From contig OZ245025.1 of assembly GCA_965223465.1 (NCBI GenBank), positions 1,922,001 through 1,986,000 on the forward strand: DNA of 64,000 nt, given 5' to 3'. Both the position numbers and the translations under genes were made by a program. This DNA is from JAAELZ01 sp965223465. GTDB lineage: Bacteria; Pseudomonadota; Gammaproteobacteria; Arenicellales; Poriferihabitantaceae. Within the stretch, counting starts at the first letter, position 1. Each line of letters starts with the position of its first letter. The notes beneath the pieces are model-generated. The model saw nothing but the letters and a program-made list of their open reading frames with translations. It searched no databases and had not been told where the DNA came from. Of this stretch, positions 8,662-17,774 are shown piece by piece.

Positions 8662-9072
8662 TTGTACAAAACGATTCTAGTACCCATTGATATGGCACAC
8701 ATGGCAGACGGTAATTCAATTATCGACGTCGCCATCGAGCATGCGGCTGAGTCCACAGAAATTGTCTTGCTAAACGTCGTCGAGGATATTCCCGGCTGGG
8801 CCGCCAATCAACTGTCTGCTGACATCATCGATAACTCACTGGAACACGTAAGCAATGAGCTAAAGGCCATTGCTAACGCCAGTGCCAGACCGATAGAGGT
8901 AGCAGTTCGCACCGGTCATTCCTACAATACAATCCTAAAAGTCGCCAAAGAGTTAAAAGCAGATTTGATCATCATCGCATCGCATCATCCAGGTATGCAG
9001 GATTACTTCATTGGTTCAACTGCATCCAAGGTCGTGCGCCACGCCAGCTGCTCGGTGCTTGTTGTTCGCTAG
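8662..9072 (+). CDS. universal stress protein, UspA family
   Basis: A 136-residue single-domain Usp protein. It starts with KTILVPIDMA and ends with the nucleotide-binding loop region ASHHPGMQDYFIGSTASKVVRHASCSVLVVR, read across residues 106-136, which has the G-2x-G-9x-G(S/T) type ATP motif in slightly altered form. The start is TTG, supported by an AGGAGG ribosome-binding site 7 bases upstream and by family N-termini. Usp genes are frequently found at the end of TRAP operons, where they may tune the transporter; here it follows dctM after 56 bp. Confidence 0.88.
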   Translation: MYKTILVPIDMAHMADGNSIIDVAIEHAAESTEIVLLNVVEDIPGWAANQLSADIIDNSLEHVSNELKAIANASARPIEVAVRTGHSYNTILKVAKELKADLIIIASHHPGMQDYFIGSTASKVVRHASCSVLVVR

Positions 9073-9355
9073 ATTAAGGTTAATCGATACAATATTGAGC
9101 AATACGCTCATTACCAATTCGACTGCTGAAATAATAGTAGGCATTTACGCGGGAAATATTTTACGTTCTCAAAACGCTCAGCGCGGAAGAGTCACTCTTT
9201 TCTTCCATGGTTCATCTATTATTAGCGCAAACAAAACAGTCTCCGACGATACCGGGACGGTTCAGAGATCGACAATAACCCTGTTTATATGGGCTAGTGG
9301 AATGGATATTTTTTCAATTTAAATACAATCACTTACAGCATTTAGACTGTTCGAT

Positions 9356-9865
9356 TCACTCTACCTTTATATAAGCAAACCCCTGGTGCTGCAGCTCTGC
9401 AAGCCTGACCACCCCAGAAGGAACGGATTGGGTACCCTCGTAGAGTTTGTCTACGTCGAGGTTAACCTGGGAACGTGTAATCTCACATAATTCAAGTTTG
9501 ACCGACATAAGGTCCTGCAGGCTCATCAATCTATCTCGATTGCTTTCCCGACGTTCTGCCATAGCAGCATTTTCTGCAAAAGGTGTACCGGTCAATTTAT
9601 CATCGGTTAGAAAGCGGATACCATGAGAATTGAAGACGATTCTCATATCATAATCCTGCAATTCATTTTCATAGTGGGCAGCCATATTGTTTATGCTGGT
9701 CAGCATGGCACTGAAACGCCTCGGATCAGCGAAATCAGCATGGTAAACAACCCTGACCACCTCACTATCCGACTCATCTGCGTGGGTGTGCGTTACGAAA
9801 GACAACGTAAATATCAACATTGTCAGCAACGATGCGTAAAACTTCTTGGCGCAAGAATCAAGCAT
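9356..9865 (-). CDS. periplasmic DsrE-like family protein
   Basis: A 169-residue protein with an N-terminal signal peptide ending near HTHADE. The mature part has the pattern of exported DsrE/DsrF-like proteins: VVRVVYHADFADPRRF, a central MRIVFNSHGIRFL, a conserved Cys in ELCEIT and a C-terminal LAELQHQGFAYIKVE. Members are linked to sulfur or redox chemistry but the function of this group is not established. ATG 9865 is preceded by a strong GAGGAGG site, so upstream in-frame starts are rejected. It stands alone, convergent with the usp gene; the 283 bp between them show no clear element. Confidence 0.78.
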   Translation of the reverse strand: MLDSCAKKFYASLLTMLIFTLSFVTHTHADESDSEVVRVVYHADFADPRRFSAMLTSINNMAAHYENELQDYDMRIVFNSHGIRFLTDDKLTGTPFAENAAMAERRESNRDRLMSLQDLMSVKLELCEITRSQVNLDVDKLYEGTQSVPSGVVRLAELQHQGFAYIKVE

Positions 9866-10092
9866 ATTTCTCCTCCTCAGTATTAGATAGCTGTTTATCT
9901 TTCCCAATAATATAACATGACGTTGGGAATAGCTTGCATACCCTCAAACCAGTTGGTTTGCCAGGTAAAGTCCTGTGGTGAAAGACTTATATACGCTTAA
10001 GGTATTTAGCTACCGTCAACTTGGTGCATTGCTGCAAATGAAACGATAGCACTTTAATACGTTGTTGCCACTCACTGACACTCGTCAACACA

Positions 10093-10968
10093 TCATTCTA
10101 TATTCTGCACCTGCTCGCGCAATTGATCGATCAATACCTTTAATTCTACTGATGTATTAGTGATGTCTCGATGCATGGATTTTGAGCCTAGCGTATTCGC
10201 TTCGCGGTTAAATTCCTGTAACAGGAAATCCAGACGTCGACCAACCGGCTTACTGCTGTGTAGCGCGCTGCTAAATTCCGTGATGTGCGAAGTTAATCTA
10301 TCCAGCTCTTCGGTGATATCTGATTTGGCGATCAGTATGGCGATTTCCTGATGCAGTCGAACTGGGTCTAATTGATCGGATTGAAATTTTTCCAGTTTGG
10401 TTTGCCAACTTAATTGATGCGCTTGCTCGTATTCAGGCATATCGCTAACAAGCGTTTTCGTCAGCGTTTTAATTTGATCGAGTTTTTCTGCTAAAACTTG
10501 CTGGAGTCGCCCACCTTCTGCCGAACGTGCCGTCAATAAGCCGTCCAGTGCCTTGTTAAAGCTGTTAAGCAGCGTTTTTTCATCCAGACTATCGGTAATA
10601 TCGTTTTGCTTAAATACTTCCCCTTCTTTAATTAGCTTTAACACGCTGACCGGCACGGCGTTGGGAATCACCGCATGAATCTGGTCCTGCCAGCTCGACC
10701 ATTTTTCGATTGCAGCTTGATCAAGTCCACCGGATAAATCAACACCAACGGGCTCATCAATATTCAGATTTACGTCCACCCGACCGCGACTGACTCGTTG
10801 ACCGAGTGCTGCAATCAATACCTGTTCAAACTGACGCAAGTTCTCTGGCAAGCGAAAATGCGCATCCAAATAACGATGATTCACGCTGCGCAGCTCCCAC
10901 ACCAGCGTATCGGGGCCTATGTTTTGCTCATCGCGTGCGTAAGCTGTCATTGAATTGAGGTTAGGCAT
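10093..10968 (-). CDS. yicC: YicC family endoribonuclease-like protein
   Basis: A 291-residue member of the YicC family, recently tied to endoribonuclease activity in E. coli. It begins NSMTAYAR, has WELRSVNHRYLD near residue 30 and RGRVDVNL near 65, and ends with the DUF1732 region GRRLDFLLQEFNREANTLGSKS. Length is typical. ATG 10968 was chosen because family proteins begin immediately before SMTAxAR; an in-frame start 13 codons upstream is unlikely. It is divergent from the T-box leader and ileS. Confidence 0.9.
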   Translation of the reverse strand: MPNLNSMTAYARDEQNIGPDTLVWELRSVNHRYLDAHFRLPENLRQFEQVLIAALGQRVSRGRVDVNLNIDEPVGVDLSGGLDQAAIEKWSSWQDQIHAVIPNAVPVSVLKLIKEGEVFKQNDITDSLDEKTLLNSFNKALDGLLTARSAEGGRLQQVLAEKLDQIKTLTKTLVSDMPEYEQAHQLSWQTKLEKFQSDQLDPVRLHQEIAILIAKSDITEELDRLTSHITEFSSALHSSKPVGRRLDFLLQEFNREANTLGSKSMHRDITNTSVELKVLIDQLREQVQNIE

Positions 10969-11059
10969 AGTTTTTGTTAAATCCTGAAAAGCCGTAATGT
11001 AAAACATTCTTTAAATAATTTGCGTTTTAATTGGCCGAGCGTTACATTCAGGCGCTGAA

Positions 11060-11337
11060 AGCAATGAACGGGACGAGTACTCGAGCAAACTGATCTAGAG
11101 CGAGCAAGGGGCGGTGAAAGCCTTGCGGTCAGCCACGATGAAAATCACCCGGGAGCTGCCCGCTAAACGGTTTATTCAGACTTATTAAGCTGGGACGATT
11201 GACCCTCGATAAGGGTGGAAAGTTTTACGCTCGATCACGCTAAAACTTCACAAGATCAGGCCTGTGAAGGCTTGGTAAAACCGGGTGGTACCGCGAAACA
11301 TCTCGCCCCGGAGTATTTCGATACTCCGGGGCTTTTT
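11060..11337 (+). ncRNA. T-box riboswitch leader, isoleucine specific
   Basis: The leader has the landmarks of a T-box. AGTA at 11076-11079 sits in the 5' side of stem I. GAAAATCACCCGGGAGC (11140-11156) holds the specifier codon ATC (Ile) at 11144-11146. The canonical GGGTGGTACCGCG at 11283-11295 contains TGGT, which pairs with the ACCA end of uncharged tRNA-Ile. An intrinsic terminator follows at 11305-11337. CCGGG (11281-11285) can pair with CCCGG (11307-11311) to form the antiterminator in competition with the terminator. Uncharged tRNA-Ile would allow read-through into ileS. The 5' end of the leader is estimated. T-boxes are typical of Firmicutes and Actinobacteria and unexpected in this lineage. 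Confidence 0.93.
11305..11337 (+). terminator. T-box intrinsic terminator
   Basis: A 12-bp perfect stem, GCCCCGGAGTAT (11305-11316) and ATACTCCGGGGC (11321-11332), closes on a TTCG tetraloop and is followed by TTTTT. Its 5' arm overlaps the antiterminator-pairing bases at 11307-11311, so the two structures exclude each other. It ends 40 bp before the ileS start codon. Confidence 0.95.
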
Positions 11338-11377
11338 ATTGTTATAAGGTTTACATATTTCAACAATCACAAACACA

Positions 11378-14300
11378 ATGAGTAACAAACAAAACTTTAA
11401 TAAAGTTAACGGGCGCTATGACGGCCCTAAGCTCGAAACCGAAATTCTTAAGTTTTGGAAAGAACATAATATTTTTGAAAAAAGTATCGAGCAAAGCCAG
11501 GGCAGACCACGTTTCTCATTCAATGAAGGGCCACCAACCGCCAATGGCAAGCCTGGTATTCATCATGTTTTAGCGCGCACCTACAAAGATATTTTCCCGC
11601 GCTACAAAACCATGCAGGGCTATTTTGCGCCGCGCAAGGCAGGCTGGGATACACATGGATTGCCGGTTGAACACGAGATCGAAAAAGAACTCGGTATTTT
11701 CGATAAAAAGGAAATTGAAAAGCAGGTTGGCGTCGCTGAATTTACTCGACGCTGCCGCGAATCTGTGATGCGCTACATCGGCGAATGGGAGAAAATGACC
11801 GAACGCATGGGCTTTTGGGTGAACCTGGATGAAGCCTATTACACCCTGGATAACAACTACATTGAAAGCGTCTGGGCGTTGCTTAAACGCATCTGGGAAA
11901 AGGACCTGATTTACTCGGGTTATAAAGTCGTACCCTACGACCCACGCATCGGTGCAACTTTGTCTTCGCACGAAGTCGCACAGGGTTATAAAGAGGTGGA
12001 AGACCCTTCTATCACCGTTCGGTTTAAACTGGCACTAGAAGAAAACACCTCATTCTTGGTGTGGACCACCACACCCTGGACCCTGCCCTCCAATCTACTG
12101 CTGGCGGTGGGCGAAGATATCGACTACGCCTACCTTCGATACGAGAACGAAACCCTGATTGTCGCAGAGCCTTTAATTGCACAAGTATTTGGTGAAGAAA
12201 CCCCCACCGTTATCAAGACAGTAAAAGGCCGAGATCTGCTAGACACACCTTATGAGCGTCTGGTGGATTATTTGCCCCTGCAAAGTGACGCTTGTTTTCG
12301 GGTGGTGGCTGCCGATTTTGTTAGCACCGAAGATGGTACCGGCATTGTACATATTGCGCCGGCGTATGGCGTAGACGATTTAGCCCTGGGCGAGCGCGAA
12401 GGTACCCCCATTTTACATGGGGTCGGGTTGGATGGATATATGAAACCCGAGATCACACCCGCGGCAGGTAAGTTTTTCAAAGATGCTGATCCGCTATTGA
12501 TTGAAGAGTACAAAAAACGTGGTATTTTGTTCAAGCATGAAACCGTATTGCACAACTATCCATTTGGTTGGCGCACTGGAGATCCGCTTATCTACTATGC
12601 CAAGCACGCCTGGTATATCCGCACGACCAAAATCAAAGATCGCATGGTCGAACTTAACCAGCAAATCCATTGGGTTCCCGAGCGCATCAAAGATGGGCGG
12701 TTTGGTAAATGGCTGGAAAACAATATCGATTGGGCGCTTTCACGCGAGCGTTTTTGGGGTACCCCGCTGCCCGTGTGGATAGCAGGTGATGATGACCATA
12801 TCTGCATCGGTTCGATTGCTGAACTAGAGGAACTTACTGGGCGCAGCCTCAGCGAACTGGATTTACACCGCCCGGCCGTTGACGATATCACCTTTGAAAA
12901 AGACGGCAAGACCTACCGACGCGTACCAGAAGTCATAGATTGCTGGTTTGATTCGGGTGCCATGCCCTACGCTCAATGGCATTATCCATTTGAAAATAAT
13001 GATATTTTTGAGCAACACGCCCCAGCTGATTATATTTGTGAGGCAATCGACCAGACCCGCGGCTGGTTCTATACCTTGCACGCCATCGGTGCCCTGGTGG
13101 ATGATTCGGTCGCCTTTAAAAACTGCATTTGTCTCAGTCATATCGTAGACGATAAAGGCAAAAAGATGTCCAAATCCCAAGGAATATCATCAACCCTTAT
13201 GATGTCTTTGATACCGTTGGGGCAGACGCACTACGCTGGTATTTTCTGGCGCGTATTTCGCCCGAGGCGCAAAAGCGTATGTCGGTGGATATCATTCGTG
13301 AAGTCGCAGCCAGTTTCGTCAATACCCTGTGGAATACCTATTCCTTTTTCGTGATGTATGCCAAACTGGATAAGGTCGATCTTAGCCAAGAGGTAGCGTA
13401 TGCCCAGCGCCCCCTGATAGATCGCTGGATTCTGGCCCTGGCCCACCAGACCATTGCAAAAGCGACGGATAGCCTGGATAGCTACACCTCGAAACCTGCG
13501 GGGGAAGCGATTGAATCGCTGGTTGATCAATTAAGTAATTGGTATGTACGACGTAATCGTCGTCGTTACTGGAAAGGCGAAGCAGGCGATGACAAGCAAG
13601 CGGCATACCTGACGCTATATGAGGTATTGAGTATTATTACTCGATTGATTGCGCCCTTCATGCCATTTTTAAGCGAAGCACTGTATCAAAACCTGGTACG
13701 CCGACCCTTTGCTGACCGCCCAGAAAGCGTCCACCTTGAGACCTGGCCAACCGTTAACTCTGCCTTGCTTGATGATGAGTTGGTATACCAAATGGATGTG
13801 GTTCAAAAAGTGGTCGGTCTCGGACGCGCAACGCGAGAGAAATCACAGGTACGGATTCGTCAACCACTTTCCAGAGTGTTGGTGCGCGTACCTACCGATA
13901 CCGCGAAGCAAGCCATTAGCGAACATATGGACCAAATCCTGGAAGAGCTAAATATTAAGGAAATCGAGTTTATTGCGCGTGACGCCAATATTGTCAGCTA
14001 TGACATTAAACCCAAATTACCCGAAATGGGTAAGCGCCACGGTAGATTAGTACCCGCCATAAAACAAGCATTGGCAGCCGCTGATGGTGCGCAGATTGCA
14101 GGCAAGGTATCGGAGGACCAGGGGTTTGAGTTGGAAGTTGAGGGCCAGATGATTCACTTTGACCCTGAAGATGTGATCATCCAACCGCCTCTGCAGAAGG
14201 CTATGCCTCAGCGGAAGAAGGTGATTACCTGGTCGCCCTGGAAACCACCATCACACCTGAACTCGCCACTGAAGGTATCGCCAGAGAGTTGGTTCGGAGT

Positions 14301-14522
14301 GTACAGGACGCGCGTAAACAGGCCGATTTACAAATATCTGATCGTATTGCGCTGTATATTGACGGGAGTGAAACCGTGATGGCAGCGTTGGAAACCTACA
14401 GTGAAACCATTGCCACCGAGACCTTGACGAAAGCATGGTTAAAACAAGCGGATGATGCTTGCTTTGTTGCTGAGGGTAAGGCTGATGGCCAGCATTGGTC
14501 CATCGCGCTTAGAGTGGTGTGA
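11378..14522 (+). pseudogene. ileS: isoleucyl-tRNA synthetase, IleRS2 (eukaryote-like) type, with two frameshifts
   Basis: The combined frames encode about 1048 residues, the normal IleRS2 length. Ligation, editing and anticodon-binding regions are all recognisable, with KMSKS at residues 596-600. The class I HxGH motif reads GIHH at residues 60-63 (after PPTANGKP), the altered GxHH signature reported in mupirocin hyper-resistant IleRS2 enzymes. One base is missing near 13182/13183, just after KMSKSQG, and another near 14184/14186; restoring each recovers family sequence at once. As written, translation would yield 658 residues and lose the C-terminal third. Both lesions fit homopolymer loss, so sequencing error and recent decay are both possible. 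If decayed, a second ileS must exist elsewhere. Confidence 0.85.
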
Positions 14523-14589
14523 TTTTGCGCTCAGTCCCAAGGTTACAATAATAGTAAAGCGCTCAGGGCACACCGCTATTGCGCTTAGA

Positions 14590-15699
14590 TTAGGCGTTTA
14601 GACCTTGCTGAATTACGCCGCCGCCCAAGCAATGATCATCTTTGTAAAACACCAGTGATTGCCCAGGGGCGATGGCCCGTTGGGATCGTTCGAATTTCAC
14701 CTGGGTATGGAAATTGCTGCATGCGGTTATCATGCATGCTTGATCTTCCTGGCGATATCGGGTTTTGGCATGGCAATGAAATGGTAATATGGGGGGATAG
14801 CCGCTGATCCAACTTGGTGCTTCGGTAATAACGATGCGCTTTTGTAGTGCCGGATGATCATGACCCTGCACCACATACAATACATTTTTATCCACGTTTT
14901 TACTGGCAACAAACCACGGTTGGCCAGTACTGCCTACGCTATTCAATCCACCTATTCCCAGTCCACTGCGCTGGCCAATGGTGTAATACATCGCGCCAGT
15001 ATGGGTACCAATCGTTTCGCCTTCCAAGGTTTTAATCTCGCCTTCTTTGGCGGGTAAAAACTTGGCTAGAAAATCCTGGAAACGCCGCTCACCGATAAAA
15101 CAGATGCCGGTGGAATCCTTTTTATTACTGACCGTTAAACCAAGCACGGCCGCCTTGTCTCTGACGTCGGCTTTTTCCACGTGACCGATCGGAAACAATG
15201 ATTTGCCCAGCTCTTCCTGACCGAGCGTATACAAAAAATAGCTTTGGTCTTTGCCAGGGTCCCGCCCTTTTTTCAGGCTCAAGCGCTTATCAAGTGTGCC
15301 TTTTCGTACATAGTGGCCCGTCGCGATGAAATCTGCCCCAAGTGATATAGCCCAATCCATAAATGTTTTGAACTTGATCTCCCGATTACACAGGATATCC
15401 GGATTGGGTGTCCGACCCACTTTATACTCTTCCAAAAAATGGACAAACACATTTTCCCAATACTCGTGTGAGAAGTTGACGGTTTGCAGCTCGATGCCGA
15501 GGGTTTTACAAACATCTGTGGCATCGGCTAAATCCTGTTCTGCTGCGCAGTACTCAGGCTCATCATCCTCTTCCCAGTTTTTCATAAATAGCCCGACAAC
15601 CTGGTAATCCTCTTCCAATAACTGGGCGGCTGCAATCGCTGAATCCACGCCACCGGACATCCCAACGATGACGCGACGACCATTATTCTTTTTCCACAT
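14590..15699 (-). CDS. mnmA: tRNA-specific 2-thiouridylase MnmA
   Basis: A 369-residue enzyme that installs the 2-thio group on U34 of tRNA Lys, Glu and Gln using ATP and persulfide sulfur. The PP-loop SGGVDS is at residues 15-20. The catalytic cysteines are Cys104 in DILCNREIKF and Cys200 in STGICFIG, matching the E. coli pair. The C-terminal tRNA-binding beta barrel is present. ATG 15699 has a GGAAGG ribosome-binding site 7 bases away, so the in-frame TTG five codons upstream was rejected. It converges on ileS. Confidence 0.95.
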   Translation of the reverse strand: MWKKNNGRRVIVGMSGGVDSAIAAAQLLEEDYQVVGLFMKNWEEDDEPEYCAAEQDLADATDVCKTLGIELQTVNFSHEYWENVFVHFLEEYKVGRTPNPDILCNREIKFKTFMDWAISLGADFIATGHYVRKGTLDKRLSLKKGRDPGKDQSYFLYTLGQEELGKSLFPIGHVEKADVRDKAAVLGLTVSNKKDSTGICFIGERRFQDFLAKFLPAKEGEIKTLEGETIGTHTGAMYYTIGQRSGLGIGGLNSVGSTGQPWFVASKNVDKNVLYVVQGHDHPALQKRIVITEAPSWISGYPPILPFHCHAKTRYRQEDQACMITACSNFHTQVKFERSQRAIAPGQSLVFYKDDHCLGGGVIQQGLNA

Positions 15700-15735
15700 T
15701 GAGTTACCTTCCAAAAGGGCTGGTTGGGGGATCAG

Positions 15736-16386
15736 TTAGTTAAATAGACGACGAAAAAAAGATTCTTTCTCTTCGCGATCTTGAGAGCTGTCTAGATAAG
15801 AGGTAAAAAGCGGGATATCCTCCCATTCCTGAGTGAGCTGTATATACGGCAAGTAACCGTTGTGCTGAAACCAGGAATCCACGACCCAGCGCTCACCATC
15901 TTGCAGCGTTTCAATTTGCCCCGCCCAGTGTTGATCAAAGATTGTACGTCGATAAGCACGCTTTACCACTTTGTGGTGCCGCAATAAGCCATGTTGCTCA
16001 AATAACTTAAGATAGGTAGTGGTGTTGAGTGATTCATCAATACAATCTAGCTGCCCAGGAAAAATTGCTTCTTTCTCGTCGTTAATAAGGTCGCCTCCTA
16101 CATCGCGATGAGTTGGTGTATGCCGGCCTACAACCACTTCCATCCAGCCAATCGCTTGTTTGATCTGCTGGCGCTCGATTTGCGCATCAATTGCTGGCTC
16201 GGCAAACCAATTCGCAACACTGTCCCACTCCTCCTGACTCAGCGCAATAGTCTGTTGATGCTTGCAACCAAAGTCCATACATATGGGCAGATTCTGAGTG
16301 CTCAGGGGTGTATCGGTCGCCAGCGCCAGCAGTGGTGTTGCCACAACACCGAGCATCACAGACCCTATAAGTCGTGCCAATATCAT
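15736..16386 (-). CDS. hypothetical exported protein
   Basis: I do not recognise the family with certainty. The 216-residue product has a signal peptide ending near ALATD and two cysteines close together in the mature N-terminus (ICMDFGCKHQ), plus another at CIDESLNT. The pattern LSQEEWDSVANWF, GRHTPTHRDVGGDL, then TTYLKLFEQHGLLRHHKVVKRAYR and GERWVVDSWFQHNG spans the mature domain and suggests a compact periplasmic enzyme or binding protein. It lies 36 bp upstream of mnmA on the same strand. The start is uncertain: a TTG eight codons upstream is also possible. Confidence 0.6.
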   Translation of the reverse strand: MILARLIGSVMLGVVATPLLALATDTPLSTQNLPICMDFGCKHQQTIALSQEEWDSVANWFAEPAIDAQIERQQIKQAIGWMEVVVGRHTPTHRDVGGDLINDEKEAIFPGQLDCIDESLNTTTYLKLFEQHGLLRHHKVVKRAYRRTIFDQHWAGQIETLQDGERWVVDSWFQHNGYLPYIQLTQEWEDIPLFTSYLDSSQDREEKESFFRRLFN

Positions 16387-16624
16387 TTTAGTATTTAAAA
16401 TAACCTTCAAAATATACTATTATCAGTGCGAATGGGTAATTCAAGCCAGGATATTGCTCGTCGATTTATCTACCAGGATTTTAGCCTAAACCAAACCTTA
16501 GATCGCGAAAATTGGAACAAGATTAGGCTCTGCTCGTTTAGCTTGTAAAAAATGGCTTACCGATACCGTTTAGCCACCCTAAATGAACCTGAGTAAATTA
16601 TTTAAATTTATTTCAATATGCTAT

Positions 16625-16639
16625 TGAGAATAATTCTCA
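16625..16639 (+). promoter_or_regulatory. Fur box upstream of fbpABC
   Basis: TGAGAATAATTCTCA is a perfect 7-1-7 inverted repeat matching the classical Fur recognition pattern, and the flanking TTAT extends the match. It lies 45 bp upstream of the fbpA start codon. Iron-bound Fur would be expected to repress the transporter when iron is plentiful. Confidence 0.85.
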
Positions 16640-16683
16640 TTATGAATAATATACGCCTACTTTAAACCTATTTGAACACCTAT

Positions 16684-17700
16684 ATGAAAACACTATCTAT
16701 TATTGCTGCACTGGTTATGGGCATCATTACACAATCCAGTCTGGCCGCAGCCGAAGTCAACATTTACTCTTATCGGAAACCAGCGCTGATTGAGCCCATA
16801 TTGGATGCCTTTAGCGAAAATACCGGTATTAAAGTGAATCTGGTGCATGCGGAAAAAGGCATGCTGGAACGACTCCGTAGCGAAGGCATGAATACCCCAG
16901 CTGATCTGGTATTCACGGTTGATATCGGTCGTTTAACTGATCTTAAAAATGCCGACTTAACCCAGGCGGTAACGTCCGAGGTGCTTAATACCAATATTCC
17001 CGCCAGCCAACGTGATGCAGAAAACCACTGGTTTGGGATTACGCAACGGGCACGAATCATTGTTACCTCAAAAGATCGGGTGCAACCAGGAGAAATCCTC
17101 AACTACGAAGATTTGGCTTCAGACGCCCTCAAGGGGCGGGTTTGCACGCGGTCGGGCAAGCACCCATACATGGTGGCACTTACCGCAGCGATGATGACGC
17201 ATCACGGCAAAGTAGGCGCGGAAAAATGGCTGGAAGGCGTTAAAAACAATCTGGCACGTAAACCGCAGGGAAATGACCGTGCGCAGGTGAAAGCAATCAA
17301 GCAAGGTGAGTGTGATGTCGCGGTGATTAATCACTATTACATGATTAATATGCTCAATGACCCAGCCCAGGCTCCTATCGCTGAAGCGGTCAACGTGGTA
17401 TTTCCCAATCAGGAAGGCGACGGAACTCACATGAACATCAGTGGTATGGCGATGACCAAACACACACAAAACACCGAGCTTGCACAACAATTGATGGAAT
17501 TTCTAGCCAGCAGCTCGGCGCAGAAAATGTACGCGGATTTAAATGGTGAATACCCGGTTCAAAAGGATATCGAATCCACACCAGGTTCACATATGGCCGA
17601 ATGGGGTGCGTTCAAACGCGATAATGTCGCACTCACTGAAGTAGCGGCCAACCGGGCCGAAGCTATTAAGATGATGGACCGGGTCGGTTATGACAATTAG
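16684..17700 (+). CDS. fbpA: ferric iron ABC transporter substrate-binding protein
   Basis: A 338-residue periplasmic receptor with a signal peptide ending near SLAAAEV. VNIYSYRKP opens the mature protein, as in the FbpA/FutA family, and the adjacent tyrosines Tyr218-Tyr219 in INHYYMIN are the usual iron ligands. It binds free Fe(III) in the periplasm and delivers it to FbpB. ATG 16684 was preferred over a TTG four codons upstream because the signal peptide then begins MKTLSII. It follows a Fur box and heads an fbpABC operon. Confidence 0.92.
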   Translation: MKTLSIIAALVMGIITQSSLAAAEVNIYSYRKPALIEPILDAFSENTGIKVNLVHAEKGMLERLRSEGMNTPADLVFTVDIGRLTDLKNADLTQAVTSEVLNTNIPASQRDAENHWFGITQRARIIVTSKDRVQPGEILNYEDLASDALKGRVCTRSGKHPYMVALTAAMMTHHGKVGAEKWLEGVKNNLARKPQGNDRAQVKAIKQGECDVAVINHYYMINMLNDPAQAPIAEAVNVVFPNQEGDGTHMNISGMAMTKHTQNTELAQQLMEFLASSSAQKMYADLNGEYPVQKDIESTPGSHMAEWGAFKRDNVALTEVAANRAEAIKMMDRVGYDN

Positions 17701-17774
17701 ACTGTCGTCGCGTATGCCTTTCACCAAAGTCGCTGACTGAGCGCTGGCAGCAACCCTCAGCTAGCCCTGGAATC

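Noticed and set aside
9073..9355. A possible small protein gene between usp and the DsrE-like gene
   Set aside because: The open frame runs inside the usp 3' end, lacks a ribosome-binding site and has no protein-like features.
10608..10968. Yet another start for yicC upstream of 10968
   Set aside because: It would add 13 residues before the conserved SMTAYAR start region and run further toward the T-box leader without a ribosome-binding site.
13181..13185. Programmed ribosomal frameshift as an explanation for the ileS frame change
   Set aside because: No slippery heptamer is present at either site, programmed frameshifting is not known for IleRS, and two separate events would be needed.
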